Shown here one piece after another: positions 11,769 through 22,764 of a stretch of DNA of 64,000 bases. Position 1 is the stretch's first letter, and each line of letters opens with the position of its first letter. The stretch lies in NCBI RefSeq assembly GCF_033473495.1, contig NC_088938.1, positions 3,038,001 through 3,102,000 of the forward strand. The letters are read 5' to 3'. The translations under genes and the position numbers were made by a program. Source of the stretch: Cercospora beticola. Its lineage: Eukaryota; Ascomycota; Dothideomycetes; Mycosphaerellales; Mycosphaerellaceae. The notes below the pieces were generated by a model, which saw only the letters and a program-made list of their open reading frames with translations, was not told the DNA's origin and did not search any database.

Positions 11769-13060
11769 TTAGAGCAGGCCAAAGATGGCAGCGACAACAC
11801 CGAGGACACCAGTAGCACCTGGAATGAGGAGCGGGCTGGCAGCGCTGTCCGAAGAACTGCTGCCAGAGCCAGAGCCGGTCGCACTGCCGTCCTTAGGATC
11901 TGTGTTACCCCTGCAGGTGAAAGTACCCTTGATGGCCCTAGCGCTGCCAGCTTGACCTTGGAAGTTGGAGCACACCTCCTGGATGTCCTGGTTGGACAGG
12001 AGAGTGAAGGCACCACGGACATCCTCGAGGGCAGGAATCTCGACACTGCGGCAAAATTAGCAAGTGAAACGAACTCTGACAGAACGATCGGACTTACCCA
12101 GAGAAAGATCCAGTGAAGTCAAGAGCACCGCCAACAGTGGCGAGCTTAGGGAAGCCGTTGATGGTCTCCAAGTTGGTGTTGTTGGCGATCTGGAAGCCTC
12201 CGCTGATAGTGGTCAACTCTGGCAGAGTGATGTTATTGAGCTGGTCGTTGCTGACGAAAGCAAGCGAGCCACCGACGCTGGTGAGGTTTGGAGAAGAGAA
12301 GTTCTCGAAGGTGTTGCCGTAGAAGCCGAGAGAACCGTTCACAGATGCGAGAGATGGCATGGACACGGAGGACAGGTTGCGGATGGTGATGTTGTTGGCC
12401 CACTCCAGGTTGGGGAATTCAGCAACAAGGTCCTCACCGTTGTTGGTGAAGGTCATGGCCTCAGTGACGTTGCCGAGCTGCATGTTGACAGAGTTGAGGA
12501 AGCGGTTGTTGGCGATGTAGATGGTATCGGCGACCTGGAGGTTGATACCGTCGAGAGATCCGAGTTCGGTGTTGTCAATTCGGAGCATGTTGACTTCTTG
12601 GACACCGGTTGTCGAGAAGGTGAGGCCTTGAAGAGCAGGCAGAGCGATCCAGTTGATGGTGTCAACCTTGGCCAGTCTCGGGAAGCTGAGGGTAGACAGA
12701 ATTGTCAAACCATTGAGGTCGAAATTCTGGCCAATCTCCTCGAGGTCGGAAGCACCCAGCTGCACAATGCCGGTAACGTTGTCGGCGATGAGGGAGCCAT
12801 CGATGCGCGAAATGCCGGCCAAGTCAATGTTGTCGGTCGTGCTGGTGGAGATGGCAATGCTGCCGGAGTAGGTCGAGCAGCCGGACAGACCGGTCGCGTC
12901 GGCAGCGCTCTGGATGGTGGTGGTGGCGCCCTCCTCTCCGCATTGTGCTGTTGCGCGTCGTTAGCCGTACTGCGCTGAGGTTGCAGCAGCTGAATTGTCC
13001 AAACCCACCGAACGCGCTGCCTGCAACGGCCAAAGCCGGCACGATGTACCTGAAGGCCAT
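11769..13060 (-). CDS. ECM33: Ecm33-type GPI-anchored cell wall protein
   Basis: Exons on the minus strand 13060-13009, 12947-12098 and 12045-11769 give 392 aa. The protein starts with a signal peptide (MAFRYIVPALAVAGSAF) and then has a receptor-L-domain-like, leucine-rich body with repeated strands ending in N-glycosylation sequons (NVT, NNIT, NLSS). It ends in a serine-rich stretch followed by a hydrophobic tail (TGVLGVVAAIFGLL), the layout of a GPI-anchor signal. Ecm33/Sps2-family proteins sit on the plasma membrane or in the wall and are needed for wall integrity; length and domain order match. The first intron (61 nt) falls right after the signal-peptide codons, and its removal restores the conserved QCG start of the mature protein. 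The second intron is 52 nt. Identification is firm. Confidence 0.95.
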
Positions 13061-14883
13061 TGTGTGTGTGATTTACCGCGGTGCGGAAGACTGTGGGTGT
13101 GTTGTCAGCGTTGTTTCCCGATGGCGAGTGCTCGGCGCGTGAGGTGGGAGGTCGTGGAGGAGCGAACGAGAGGAGTCGGCGATGTCGCGAAGGGCGAGGC
13201 GGACGCGGTGTTTGCTGCTGGCGATGCATGCAGGCCTGGTCAGGACTCACCTCGGACGTGTTACTGCTGCTGTTGGTGAAACGCGGACGGGTGGGAAGAA
13301 ATGTAAGTCGACAAATCCGCTCGCGTTGTCAATGGATGTTGACGCGGTGGAGCTTGCAAGCGAGTGTGAGAAGGGGTGGAAGCACGACGCACGATGCGGC
13401 AACGAGAGAAGGTGCGCGGTGAGGGCAGTAGTAGTGTCCAAGAAGAGAGAGCGACAAGCAACGCAGAGGTTGGCAAGAATCTGGTGGAATAAAGGGGAGG
13501 CCACTACCCGGCGTGCAGGAGCCGCGTGTCGGTCCAACCTACAGCGCCGTTATGAAACCATCCCAGTCGATCCCGCCGCTCGTGATTGGCCGCGCGCCCA
13601 GCAACGCCCATGCCAAGGTTGCAAGATGCAGAAGATGGTGACTACGATACCTCCAGATGCTTCCCGCGCTGCGTCGACGAGCAGGAAAAAAGCTGGCGGC
13701 GGGCTGCGAGTACACAAATCTCGACCAACGCGCTGCCGCATCTCGTCGCGCCTCCTCCGGCCCGCCGTGACCTTCCCGCCGTGACCTCCGCGGCGCCACC
13801 GCGTCCGCGTCGACGCGAGCGAGCGAGCGGCTCTGTGGATGTGGATCAAGCCGTTGTGGCAGAATTGCGAGCAGCTGCGCTCCCTGTTCAACATCATCTC
13901 CAGCGGCCGTGGACGTGCTGGCGAACTGCTCCACCATGTCGCTCACTCTGCGCTCCTCCGCAACTCTGAGCTGGCATGTGAACTCTGCGCGTGCAGCTGT
14001 CCTGGAAGCTACAGTATCCTCACCAGCTTCGCCGCCGTGGCAACGACGCGCGTTGAGCTGTACAGGTACTGTAGCACAAACCTTCCGCCACCTTACATAG
14101 CCAAACCACGCTCCACCAAGCCGCGAATACGCTGGGACGATATGCTGCATCGGGAAGCCTGCCGCAAGGGCTCTGGCTGTGGTTTATCGACACAGTACTT
14201 CGCGGCCCACTCTCTTATCGAACCGCTCGCGTGAACAGTGGTGGCGACCGCCAGGCGAATCCGCTGCAATGGACAGATTCAACGCTGGCCAAGGATGCTG
14301 AGGGAGACTTCTTGTTCGAGCTTAATAACGTGCAGGCATGTTCAATGCCTCTCCACGTTCCCGAAATTACCGAACGTCAGTTGCATCACCTGTACAGCAC
14401 GTCAATTGCCTTTACTCGCTTCGGCGTCGCATCATCTCAATCGTCGAGCGCGCAGTCTGTACCAATGGATGGTTGTCTCAACATATCAAACGTGTTGAGC
14501 TGTGGGGACGGAGTTTGGCGTGTTGCAGCTCGCGCCGAGGTGAAGACGTGGAGCTCCACCAAAAACTTGAGATGTGATCGAGCATGCAGCCAAGACTACC
14601 TGACCTGTGGACCTGATTCCGGCTTGTGGACTATCGCTACTTCACTCCATTCTCAAGACATTTCCCCCTCAAACTGGCCATGATTGCAATCGTAAAAGCC
14701 AATTCCACATATCCTCCACTGGTCGCAACATCGCCAATGAAGTGTGGCCAAGCGAAGGTACTACTCAGTCTTGATTGTTGCACACATTGCGACTCCAGAG
14801 CTCATGTTAACCCACATCACATGTGCTCATATTGCCCTGTCGTCTCGTTGAAGTCTGCACAGGCAGTTGTCGAATCAAGGTAG
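13061..14883. other. Intergenic, ECM33 upstream region
   Basis: GC-rich 1.8 kb upstream of ECM33. Long open frames occur on both strands over the same bases (plus 13182-13784, minus 13539-14150). They look like the by-product of high GC: arginine- and alanine-rich, no domain, no splice structure. It presumably contains the ECM33 promoter and 5' leader, and the 3' UTR of the following minus-strand gene. Confidence 0.5.
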
Positions 14884-15853
14884 CTAACGCCAGTCGCCGA
14901 ACTTCTGGTACGTCGATCTAGACAGCGTCAGTTACGCTCACCAGACGCAGAACAGGTCGCACTCACAAGAAAACTGCCTCCCACATCTTGCGCAGCTTGT
15001 AAATATCATGCAAGCTGAATGTCGTTTCCTTCACGAAGCTGCTCTGATTGAAATTTTCAAGCTCGTGCAGGTGATTTGACTTCAAGTCCATGCGACGCCT
15101 GCGCGGGATAGCCTGGCGTTTGTACCCGATGGTGCTCTTAACATTCCTGTACTCACACTCGACCAGAACGTTGCCGGTGCTCAACAACATGTCTCGCATG
15201 GACCCCTCCATTACATATACGACGACGTTCTCGAGTCGAGCTTCTGTTTCGTCGCTCGTTCGTAACGTTTCCAGGAACTGAGACGTCTGAAAACAAGGTC
15301 GCAATTGCGCTTTCGAAATGTCATCGCCCAGCCGGTATCGGTCAGTGATGAGATAAAACCTCAGCTCGAAGGTCACCAACTTGTGAAACACCGGGAGTGC
15401 CTCCTTCCGAAAGAGCTTGCAAACCCTTGTGACAGGAGGTTGCGTGGGACAGAACAGTCTCTGCGGCAGCGAGCTGATGTGGAATTGATGGATCCGCTCG
15501 CGCAATTCGGGTGGGAGGTCTTCGAATCTGTCGGACTGTTGAACTTCATCTGCGCCCATGAGAACGGAAATCATCGCCTTGCGCGTTGAGATCACTGGCT
15601 GGGTAAGTCCACGATCTTGAATGAAGCGAAGTAGTTCTGCATCGGTAACGCGCTCGTCGTCATAGTGCAAGAGGCCGCGGTCGAGTCGTTGCTGCACTTC
15701 CACTAACTCGGACTTGCGCACATCGCCACTGAAGAGGAGACCTCTTGCCTGGAGATCGGCCAGTAGTGTGTGTTTGGAAGTGGTCTGGTGAGCGTTCAGT
15801 CGCCAGTACTGATCGTAATGAGGTGCGCTCGGCTGTGTCAATCTGGGAGGCAT
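14884..15853 (-). CDS. SAP-like/2EXR-type protein, paralog 1
   Basis: Main exon 15853-14967, with a proposed last exon 14917-14884 (306 aa). The main frame otherwise ends at a TGA that is part of a perfect GTGAGT donor; a 49-nt intron with a CTGAC branch site then adds LSTYQKFGDWR. The N-terminal half has two similar helical modules of about 35 residues (LLADLQARGLLFSGDVRKSE and ELLRFIQDRGL...TRKAMI) resembling SAP/HeH-like repeats. Then comes an F-box/2EXR-like core: FEDLPPELRERI, PTQPPVTRVCKLFRKEALPVF. This architecture recurs in two tandem genes at 48.7-51.3 kb. Fungal proteins of this type are common and functionally uncharacterised; nucleic-acid binding through the SAP-like modules is only a guess. 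Confidence 0.75.
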
Positions 15854-16522
15854 TGCGATGGAGAAAGAAGCGCGTCGGAAGAGTTGCGTTGTGTATAGGC
15901 GGACTTGACGATAAGATGTGGTCGCGAACAGAACTATGTTGGTTTGCAGTGAATGGCCGCGAAAGCAACGCGTTAAAGGAGTCGCGCAAGAACCGAGAAA
16001 GTGAGGTCAGACTTTGATTGGCCAGTACGGCGGTATTTCCCTAGTACCACACTTTGTGCAACAACTCGCTAGCGCGATCGAAGTCAGCCGTTCACTTCAC
16101 TTCCGAGGTGCCCCTGCCTCACGCCTCACTCCAACAGCAATTTCATCGTTACCTCTTCACTTCCGCGTGCGATTGAGCTTCCCTGATCGATCAACTGTGG
16201 AGCTTGGTGATATTCAGGACATTTATGTCTTTCTGATTTCTTCCCAGCCACTGTCTAGCGAGCAGTCCATCGGTGGACGTGGACGTACATCACTAAAGAA
16301 GTGAGTGAGACGTGGAAAGAATGTGCACTGTGGATACGAGAGTTCCATGAGGTATGTTCATATTCTTTCGATGCAAAGTCACATACGATTTGTTTAGAAC
16401 ACTTGTGAGCCAACAGCGATAGACGGAGAGCATGTGGCAAGAAGTGCCGAAGCACGCTCGTTATTTACATATTGCAAAGATGATCTCTCACATCTTTCGA
16501 AGACAGCGATTAGCCTCCTCGA
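15854..16522. other. Intergenic
   Basis: About 670 bp holding the 5' region of the SAP-like/2EXR-type gene and the 3' UTR of palA, both on the minus strand. No further ORF or repeat is supported. Confidence 0.6.
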
Positions 16523-19082
16523 TCACTTCTTCGCGAATTGTAGCCCTTTGCTCGGATCCCAAGTCTGCGCTGCTTTGCCCTGTGCTGCTCCAGATCCTCC
16601 CCCAAACACGATCGGCATGTTCTCGTTCCACGTCTGGTTCGCCGGAACGGCGTGCACCGGGCTCTGTACATTGGCCACAGGAGGCGGTTGCGCGGAGACA
16701 CGCTGGGGTATTGGAGCCGGGATAGCGTCTTCAGGTGGATGAGGCTGGACACTGCCGCGTCGTGACGCAGCCTCGGCCGCTCTCTCCTGCAACAGGCTGG
16801 CTTGCGTGGTCTGCTGTAGCTGCAGACCGGCAAGAGCATCGGAGACATCAGACTCCAGGTTCGATGCCTCGCTACGTCGTTGCGCGAAGAAGGATCGGCA
16901 TTCGTCTCTGAACTTCATGGTAATACCACTGAGGTCATTGTAGAATTTCCGTCCCACTTCAAGGTTCTTCATGATCTCCTTGTATGCAGTGTAAGCATTC
17001 TCCAGGTTTTGAAGAGCTTCTTCTCGTTCCTTGGAACTACTGTCGCCTCGCTTAGCGTTTTGGAAGGACTGGTTTGCATCTTTGACACGCTGAAGCAAGA
17101 CATCTTGTTCACGCTCTTCCGTTTTCAGGGATGATTGGTCGACGTCGTACATCTTGAGTCGCTCGTCGAACAGGCTCTCGAATTGTGAGGCCTGAATCGG
17201 CATCATCGGAAATTCGCGCTCTAGTTTATTAGACTCCGCGCGAAGCTCAGGCTGAACATCGTCTTCCTTGACTTTCACTCGCAAAGCCTCAACCTTCTTC
17301 CTTCGCCTTGACTCCAGCCGGGAGACCTCATTCAGTGTTGCTCGAAGTGCGTTTGCTTCTCGTTCGACCTTTGCTGTCATTGTGGCTCGACGCGAGGAGG
17401 GAACATAGTCCTCGAGATCACGATTGCTGCCGCCAAGGAGTCGTATCAGACTTTCATTTTCGCGAAGCCTGTTGAGCACAGTCCGATCTGTGGTATCGGC
17501 AGCTTTCAGCCAGCCATCAATAGCACTGATCTGATCGTAGAGCTTCTTCCCAGCTTCGCTTCCTGCCGGACGAGCCCATCGATCTGTTCCGTATTTCCTC
17601 CTCGCAGCTTCGTCTTCGCTTGCTTCGGTGCGTAAGAGGTCGATGCCTTCTTGATATAATGCCCGGTTGTTGGATTTCAGCTTTTCTGTGTCTGCGATGG
17701 TACTGTGCAAACGATGCACACCTCCAAATTGTCGCACTTCGTCAGCATGGCTCGCTAACGCCGGTGGTAGCCCAAGGGGTTTCTCAAGTGCTTGTAGCGA
17801 TCCTGGAAGGTTCAAGCTCGAAAGCAACTCGTGGATCCTCAAAGTCAAAGCGTCCAGCTCCGCGATGATCGTATTGTTCACCAATCGATCTCGCCGGTCC
17901 GAGTATATTGAGGCAGCAACGTGTACAGCATAGGGTACCAACTTCGAGAAAAGCGGCTTGCCAAGCTCACTCTTCTCGCCCAGCATCTCCTGCGAATTCG
18001 ACACTTCCTTCGGCACGCGTGATTGCACCATGCTCGCGCGATCCAGCGGCCTTAGCTCGCTCTTTGGTGGCTCGGGGATCAGATAGATGGTGTCGTTATC
18101 CTTTTCGGCTCGCTTGAAGTCTTCTGACACCCTGTTCTTCAAGCCGTTCAGGTCTGCAAGTACCAGCTTGCTCACCCACTTGGATTCGTTCATAGCAATG
18201 TTGACGCAGTTCAGGCTGTCGCGTAGCCGTGCCACCTCTTCTCCATATTTTCTCTTCTCCAAACAGTCGCAAGCTGCACGATACTGTGCGGCAGCAGCAA
18301 AATGGTGATGCTTCGCATTCATATGATGTATCCACTCGCTGCGTATGTTGTTGGTCTTCAAGCTCCACTCGTTCGCATCGCTGTATAGATCGCTGACTTT
18401 TGCTGCCAGTTTGGCGATGATCGCATCTTTCATGCCATCTTTGACTGCCTTTTGCCAAAAGCATTCCTGAGCCTGGGCCAACATTAAAGCCTCAAGTGCC
18501 TCAAGCGTAACGGTGTCCATGTCCTCCGGAGGCGCAGTCTTCATGTCTGGTATCACGTTCTCTTTGAGATGGTGGAAGACGCCAGCAGCAAAACAAAAGC
18601 TATTCGCCGCACTTTTCAGCCCGTCCTGTGTGGCACGATTCGAGGCAAGTCCTATTTGCGAGTACATGGCAGCGAGGTTGAACAGAACGTTGGCAAGTTC
18701 GAAGCGGATATTGTTCTCGGTATGAGATCGATTCGTGTCGTAGCCTAGGGAAGGATACCAGGTGAAATTCGCACCCATCTACTTACCTATCAGCCTATGC
18801 TCGTACTGTAAATGAGCTTTCTCCTCAGCATACATCGACTGGGAACTTGCCGCCCAGCCATACGAGCTGAGCAGCGTACGCTTGCAGCTTCTTGATGCCG
18901 CTACTGTGCGGCTCGAGTGCGTTGACGGCATCTTTGCGCAGCTGGTCGACGATCTCCAGGTCGCGTGTGAATAAGTCAGGATGTTGGTCAAACTTGTTAC
19001 CAATCTGGACCTTGATTGCATCTGACAGCTGTGTAGCATGTGTCCGTCGAAACGGGACCTGGAGTATGTTGCTGGTCGACAT
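16523..19082 (-). CDS. palA: PalA/Rim20, BRO1-domain pH-signalling protein
   Basis: Exons 19082-18834 and 18778-16523 give 834 aa. The single 55-nt intron interrupts the GKFPVD motif and has a CTGAT branch site. The N-terminal Bro1 domain (about residues 5-385) includes the conserved NNIRFELANVLFNLAAMYSQ block. It is followed by an ALIX-like V-shaped coiled-coil region (about 390-700) and a proline/glutamine-rich tail. In ascomycetes PalA binds YPxL motifs of the zinc-finger factor PacC and, with ESCRT-III, brings it to the PalB protease for alkaline-pH activation. The MSTSNILQVPFRR start and overall length match PalA rather than the vacuolar-sorting Bro1, which carries a different C-terminus. 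Upstream lie a GCCAAG PacC-type site and a palindromic pair of CACGTG boxes. Confidence 0.93.
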
Positions 19083-19196
19083 GGCGATGCGGGCGTGAGT
19101 GCTATCGTTCTCGCATGATCGGTAGTGGCCGTTTGCAGACTTTCTGTTTACCTCGTCTCGAAAGTGAAGTCATCGCTGCGCCGCGCATACAGCCCC

Positions 19197-19202
19197 GCCA
19201 AG
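19197..19202 (+). promoter_or_regulatory. GCCAAG PacC-type site upstream of palA
   Basis: Exact match to the fungal PacC core 5'-GCCARG-3', about 115 bp upstream of the palA start codon. A six-base site is expected often by chance, so only its position before a pH-pathway gene and beside the double E-box makes it worth recording. Confidence 0.35.
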
Positions 19203-19208
19203 CGCGTT

Positions 19209-19228
19209 CGGCACGTGCGCACGTGCCG
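19209..19228. promoter_or_regulatory. 20-bp perfect palindrome with two CACGTG E-boxes
   Basis: The 20 bases are their own reverse complement and contain CACGTG at 19212-19217 and 19220-19225, about 130 bp upstream of palA. CACGTG is the bHLH E-box. Two boxes 8 bp apart on the same face of a symmetric site suggest paired dimers. As RNA it would fold into a strong hairpin in the palA leader. Confidence 0.5.
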
Positions 19229-21044
19229 GTGGATGGATCCGTTCGGCCCTCTCCGTCCGAGTAGAACAACATCGACTGCTTGACCGGCAAGAGCTTGAGC
19301 CCTCCTTCTTGGTCTTCCCTCAACAGGACTCCGCACGTCGTCCAGCCGAGGAGAGCTCGAATGTTCTCCTGCACGTCATACTTGATGTGCATTGTCCAAC
19401 CGTGGCCGCTTTCCCACAGACACGAACAATTGGAGACCCGCCGCCTCCCTCGAAAGCTGTATCAAAGAGCCAATAAGTAAGTCGCCGAGGATAACACTGG
19501 TACGATGTGCTTGTGCTACGTCTGCGAAATGCACTCCGCTCGCTGTCTGCGTCCACTCGGGCGATGGAGCATACGTGCATTGTACACATTTGGCAATGCT
19601 GCATAAGGGTGGTGGGGCCATCGACAATGGTATCGGAGAAGCCGAGCTGGAGTCCAACACTGTCCACTGGTCTCACCAAGAAGCCGTGCTAGCATACAGG
19701 CATTGCTTGCGGCCAACTCTTGTCCCAAAGCAACCCTCACTTTCCACATGCAGAGCCGTGCTTCCTCGTTGCGTGGCGCGCAAGCATCACGCTTCTGTTA
19801 CAACCCCGCGAGAAGCCTGCAGCAGTGCAATTCCTTCGGACTACTTACGTCTGTGGCCAGCAAAACTCGACCACTGAAACTGAAGGTCTTTGGCGAGTTT
19901 CTTTCACAGACTATGCTCGAGCATCAGTCCGCCAGGTTCGCGTGCTTGACAACGCTGGGAAAGCGGCTCGCGCATCGAAATTCAATGTCTAATTGCACAC
20001 ATGACGCATTCGGCAACGAGTCATGCCAAACTCATACCTCAGGTCGCGTCGCTGTCGTGTCTTGTACATCAGTCATTCGTCAAGCTGCGGCTCTTCTTCT
20101 TAGCTTTCCGAATTGTTCATTGCCTCGTAGCCGGGCACTCGGGCCTTGCTGCTCAGGCCTTCGTCAAAACCAGGATCGGGAGCTACAACGTTGCTTAGCG
20201 TTACTCCACCTAGCTCCTATCTAGCTAGTACACGCCTTCACACAGAACGGGCTGGGAGGCACGTTGATGTTTCCATCTTGGGCAACAACATGGAAACGCG
20301 TGCGACCGCACAAACTATCTCCAGCGGAGACGAAAACCGATGTGAGACGCCAATGGAACCACACACCAAGCGTCAACGAATATCTTGATGAACACCGCCT
20401 CCACACGAGATGCCGGGGTTAGTATTTCAGGAAGTGCCGAGCAACGCATGCTTCAGCACAATGTTCTGCCGTGACTTCGTATGCATGAGGGGCCTCGGCG
20501 GGGAGGATGGCTGTATTGCATGAACATTATGGCTCCATCTCGCTACGTCTCTGCGACGGCATGTGCATGCTTCAGATCAATACGTTGACTAATACAATAT
20601 TTCAGATGACGAGAGGTCGATGTTGCGTTCAAAGGGGCCACAGGCAATTCAATAATCCCGCACCACCGTTTGCATGCCTTGGAGTCGATTAAACATCGAG
20701 ATCCAAGTCCTAACCTGGTCTCGTCGCTTTGGTTTCTGGGATTTTCGATCCCAGAGATCTAATCCCGAGGCTGTTCAGCAAGTGCTGAAGATCAAGCAGT
20801 ATCGTCATCAGATCCTGCGAGACTTAGGTGCATGTGGAGCCTGCGGACGCCGTTATCATTGTTGGATGGCTAATGCACACCGAGTGTAACGAATGCAGCC
20901 AGGTCCGAATCGCAGATTCCAAGCCAATGCACGATTATCGTGGCCATACGGCAGGTCTGAAGCTATCATTCTGACGTGGACGATTGAATGACTGTCACTG
21001 CGAAGCGGCGAGATGCTTAGCGAAACTAGCCTCGACACAGGAGA

Positions 21045-21052
21045 TATATAAA
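21045..21052 (+). promoter_or_regulatory. TATA box of the trefoil gene
   Basis: TATATAAA, followed by a pyrimidine-rich initiator-like tract, 106 bp upstream of the proposed ATG. It is the clearest TATA box I noticed in the window, suggesting inducible rather than housekeeping expression. Confidence 0.6.
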
Positions 21053-21098
21053 ACATGCCCCCTTCCATCGCTTTCGTCTTGCTCCATCAAGTTCTTCA

Positions 21099-21142
21099 GT
21101 AAGAATACTCAAAAAGACCTCAAAGCCTAATTTTATTTCCAG
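21099..21142 (+). other. Putative 44-nt intron in the 5' leader of the trefoil gene
   Basis: GTAAGA donor, CTAAT branch sequence and TTTCCAG acceptor, lying between the TATA box and the ATG. All three signals fit fungal introns, but 44 nt is at the short end and there is no coding frame to test it. Confidence 0.45.
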
Positions 21143-21157
21143 TACGCCACAGCAAAG

Positions 21158-21854
21158 ATGTCTGACTGGATCGGCGCCAACACATACCGCATCGAAAGCT
21201 ACATCGACAGGCGAGCCGCAGTCGCCTTGTCAGGAGGAGATAAAGCTGATGGCACCAAAGTGGTTATGTGGTAAGTTCTTTGCCCTGCATGTGAAGGCTC
21301 TATACGCTGTATAACTCACTGGACGCCCTCAGGAACAATGACCCAAGATGGAACGACCGCTTTGAGTTCGTTTACGCTGGTGTCGGTCAATCTGGAAAGG
21401 ACGAATACCATATTATCAACCGCAACAGTGGTACCTATATGACCTATGGCGGTACTTGAAACGTGACTCGAATTGGGGTAAAAGACTACTAATACCCGCT
21501 CAGAGGGCGCTCCGAACGATGCGGTCTACGGAAACATCCTGCCGCCGAGATCGCCACGCACGAGGTGGTGCATCGTCCCAACTCGCAACAATACCGGCAC
21601 TTACTGGTGAGATCACGCCCATAAATGTTTCACTAACGCATGGTCAGAAATGTGAGCTGATGCAAGATAGGATCGTTGCAGCTGCCAACACCAAAATGAT
21701 GCTGGTGCCAAGCTACTATAAGATCGCGGATGGCAGTCAGGTCGACATTTGGAAGGGCGGACTAGACGACAAGAATTGCTGGTGGTACTTGAAGCTTAGC
21801 GAGGATGCCATTCTCCAGTGTCCAGACCTGCGCTCAGGTGGCCCAAAGCTGTAG
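21158..21854 (+). CDS. Ricin-B-like beta-trefoil protein, cytosolic
   Basis: Exons 21158-21270, 21333-21451, 21504-21606 and 21671-21854 give 172 aa; introns are 62, 52 and 64 nt, with CTAAT and CTAAC branch sites in the second and third. The sequence shows three trefoil-like units, each ending in a tryptophan-centred strand (VVMWNNDPRWNDRFEF, SPRTRWCIVPT, DIWKGGLDDKNCWWYL), as in fungal ricin-B-type lectins. There is no signal peptide, so it is probably intracellular. Fungal cytosolic trefoil lectins are often storage or defence proteins, but binding cannot be read from this sequence. No catalytic toxin domain is attached. The exon chain is well supported because all joins keep frame and preserve the repeat pattern. 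Confidence 0.8.
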
Positions 21855-22456
21855 TCTTAAGGCTCGCCGCAAGACATCACAATAGTGCAGGAACTGGGGC
21901 AATTCGTGCGCGATCGACCAAGAATTTGAGACTGAAGAACACTACATTCGTTTGCAGGCGATATCGTGATTCAAAGTAACCGGTGGTACATGAACAAATT
22001 GAAAATGCTGTTGTTTCGATGTTTCGATCTATTCAGTCAATTGTCCGCGCATGTGACAGCGCTCGGACCAAGCATCGGGCCGTTTCATTCCGGCCCACAT
22101 CAGGTTTAGGCTGTGTTTTGCGCTTCCCCCTCGCAACGCCACCTCTGCCGGCAGTTCAAGGGTCAGCCAAATTTAAGCCGTACCGATGAGCACGTTTCCA
22201 ACCAAAGCAGTAATAGCCAACTAATACGGGACTTGCGCGTGTATCAGATAGGCAAGAGGACAAGTTGTGGTAGTGTCGGTCAGCACGCCATCAGTTCCTT
22301 CAATTGAAGCATTAAACCAGCGACTCGCACTTGCTCCGACCACTTCTCGCTTTGTCTCATCCGGCATTACCAATCCGCTCCAGCCCACATCTCACGCGTA
22401 ACTCTCTTACTCCACACCTCAAACGTCCATTGAACAACACGCAATCTCTATACACC
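21855..22456. other. Intergenic
   Basis: About 600 bp with the trefoil gene's 3' UTR and the ATX1 promoter. No ORF or repeat of note. Confidence 0.6.
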
Positions 22457-22764
22457 ATGGCTGAGCACAAGTACAAGTTCAACGTCTCCATGTCCTGCGG
22501 TGGCTGCTCCGGTGCCGTGGAGAGAGTCCTCAAGAAGCTCGACGGTACGTGCTCTCCCGCTTCGCTTTCCCGACACAGCACTAACGTGGCATACTCGTAG
22601 GCGTCAAGGAGTACAACGTCTCTCTCGAAACGCAAACTGCCGAGATTACCGCAGACGAATCCCTCAGCTATGCCCAAGTCCTTGAGAAGATCAGCAAGAC
22701 TGGCAAGAAAGTCAACTCAGGCGAAGCCGATGGCGTGCCTCAGTCTGTGGAGTTGACAGCATAG
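22457..22764 (+). CDS. ATX1: Atx1-type copper metallochaperone
   Basis: Exons 22457-22544 and 22601-22764 encode 83 aa, the normal size. The heavy-metal-associated fold carries the copper-binding MSCGGC motif (Cys14 and Cys17) and the downstream lysines seen in Atx1 (KKLDGVKEY, KTGKK). Atx1 delivers Cu(I) from the cytosol to the Ccc2 P-type ATPase in the Golgi for loading of multicopper oxidases such as the Fet3 ferroxidase. The 56-nt intron has a CTAAC branch site. Unusually, the same frame stays open for 45 codons after the TAG and is very basic (see findings). Identification is firm; only the C-terminus is uncertain. Confidence 0.93.

Larger units (their letters stand above)
19083..21157. 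other. Divergent intergenic region palA / trefoil gene
   Basis: About 2.1 kb. The palA-proximal part holds the PacC-type site and double E-box. The far end holds a TATA box and a putative leader intron of the trefoil gene. The middle (about 19.4-21.0 kb) has only short overlapping ORFs without domains. Confidence 0.6.

Noticed and set aside
13182..14150. Overlapping 200-codon ORFs on both strands
   Set aside because: High GC makes stop-free frames common here; compositions are arginine- and alanine-rich, with no domain or splice structure.
19102..19392. Minus-strand ORF of 96 codons upstream of palA, starting MHIKYDVQENIRALL
   Set aside because: Its first half looks plausible but it runs into the E-box palindrome with basic, low-information sequence and no homology I recognise. 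Possibly leader sequence.
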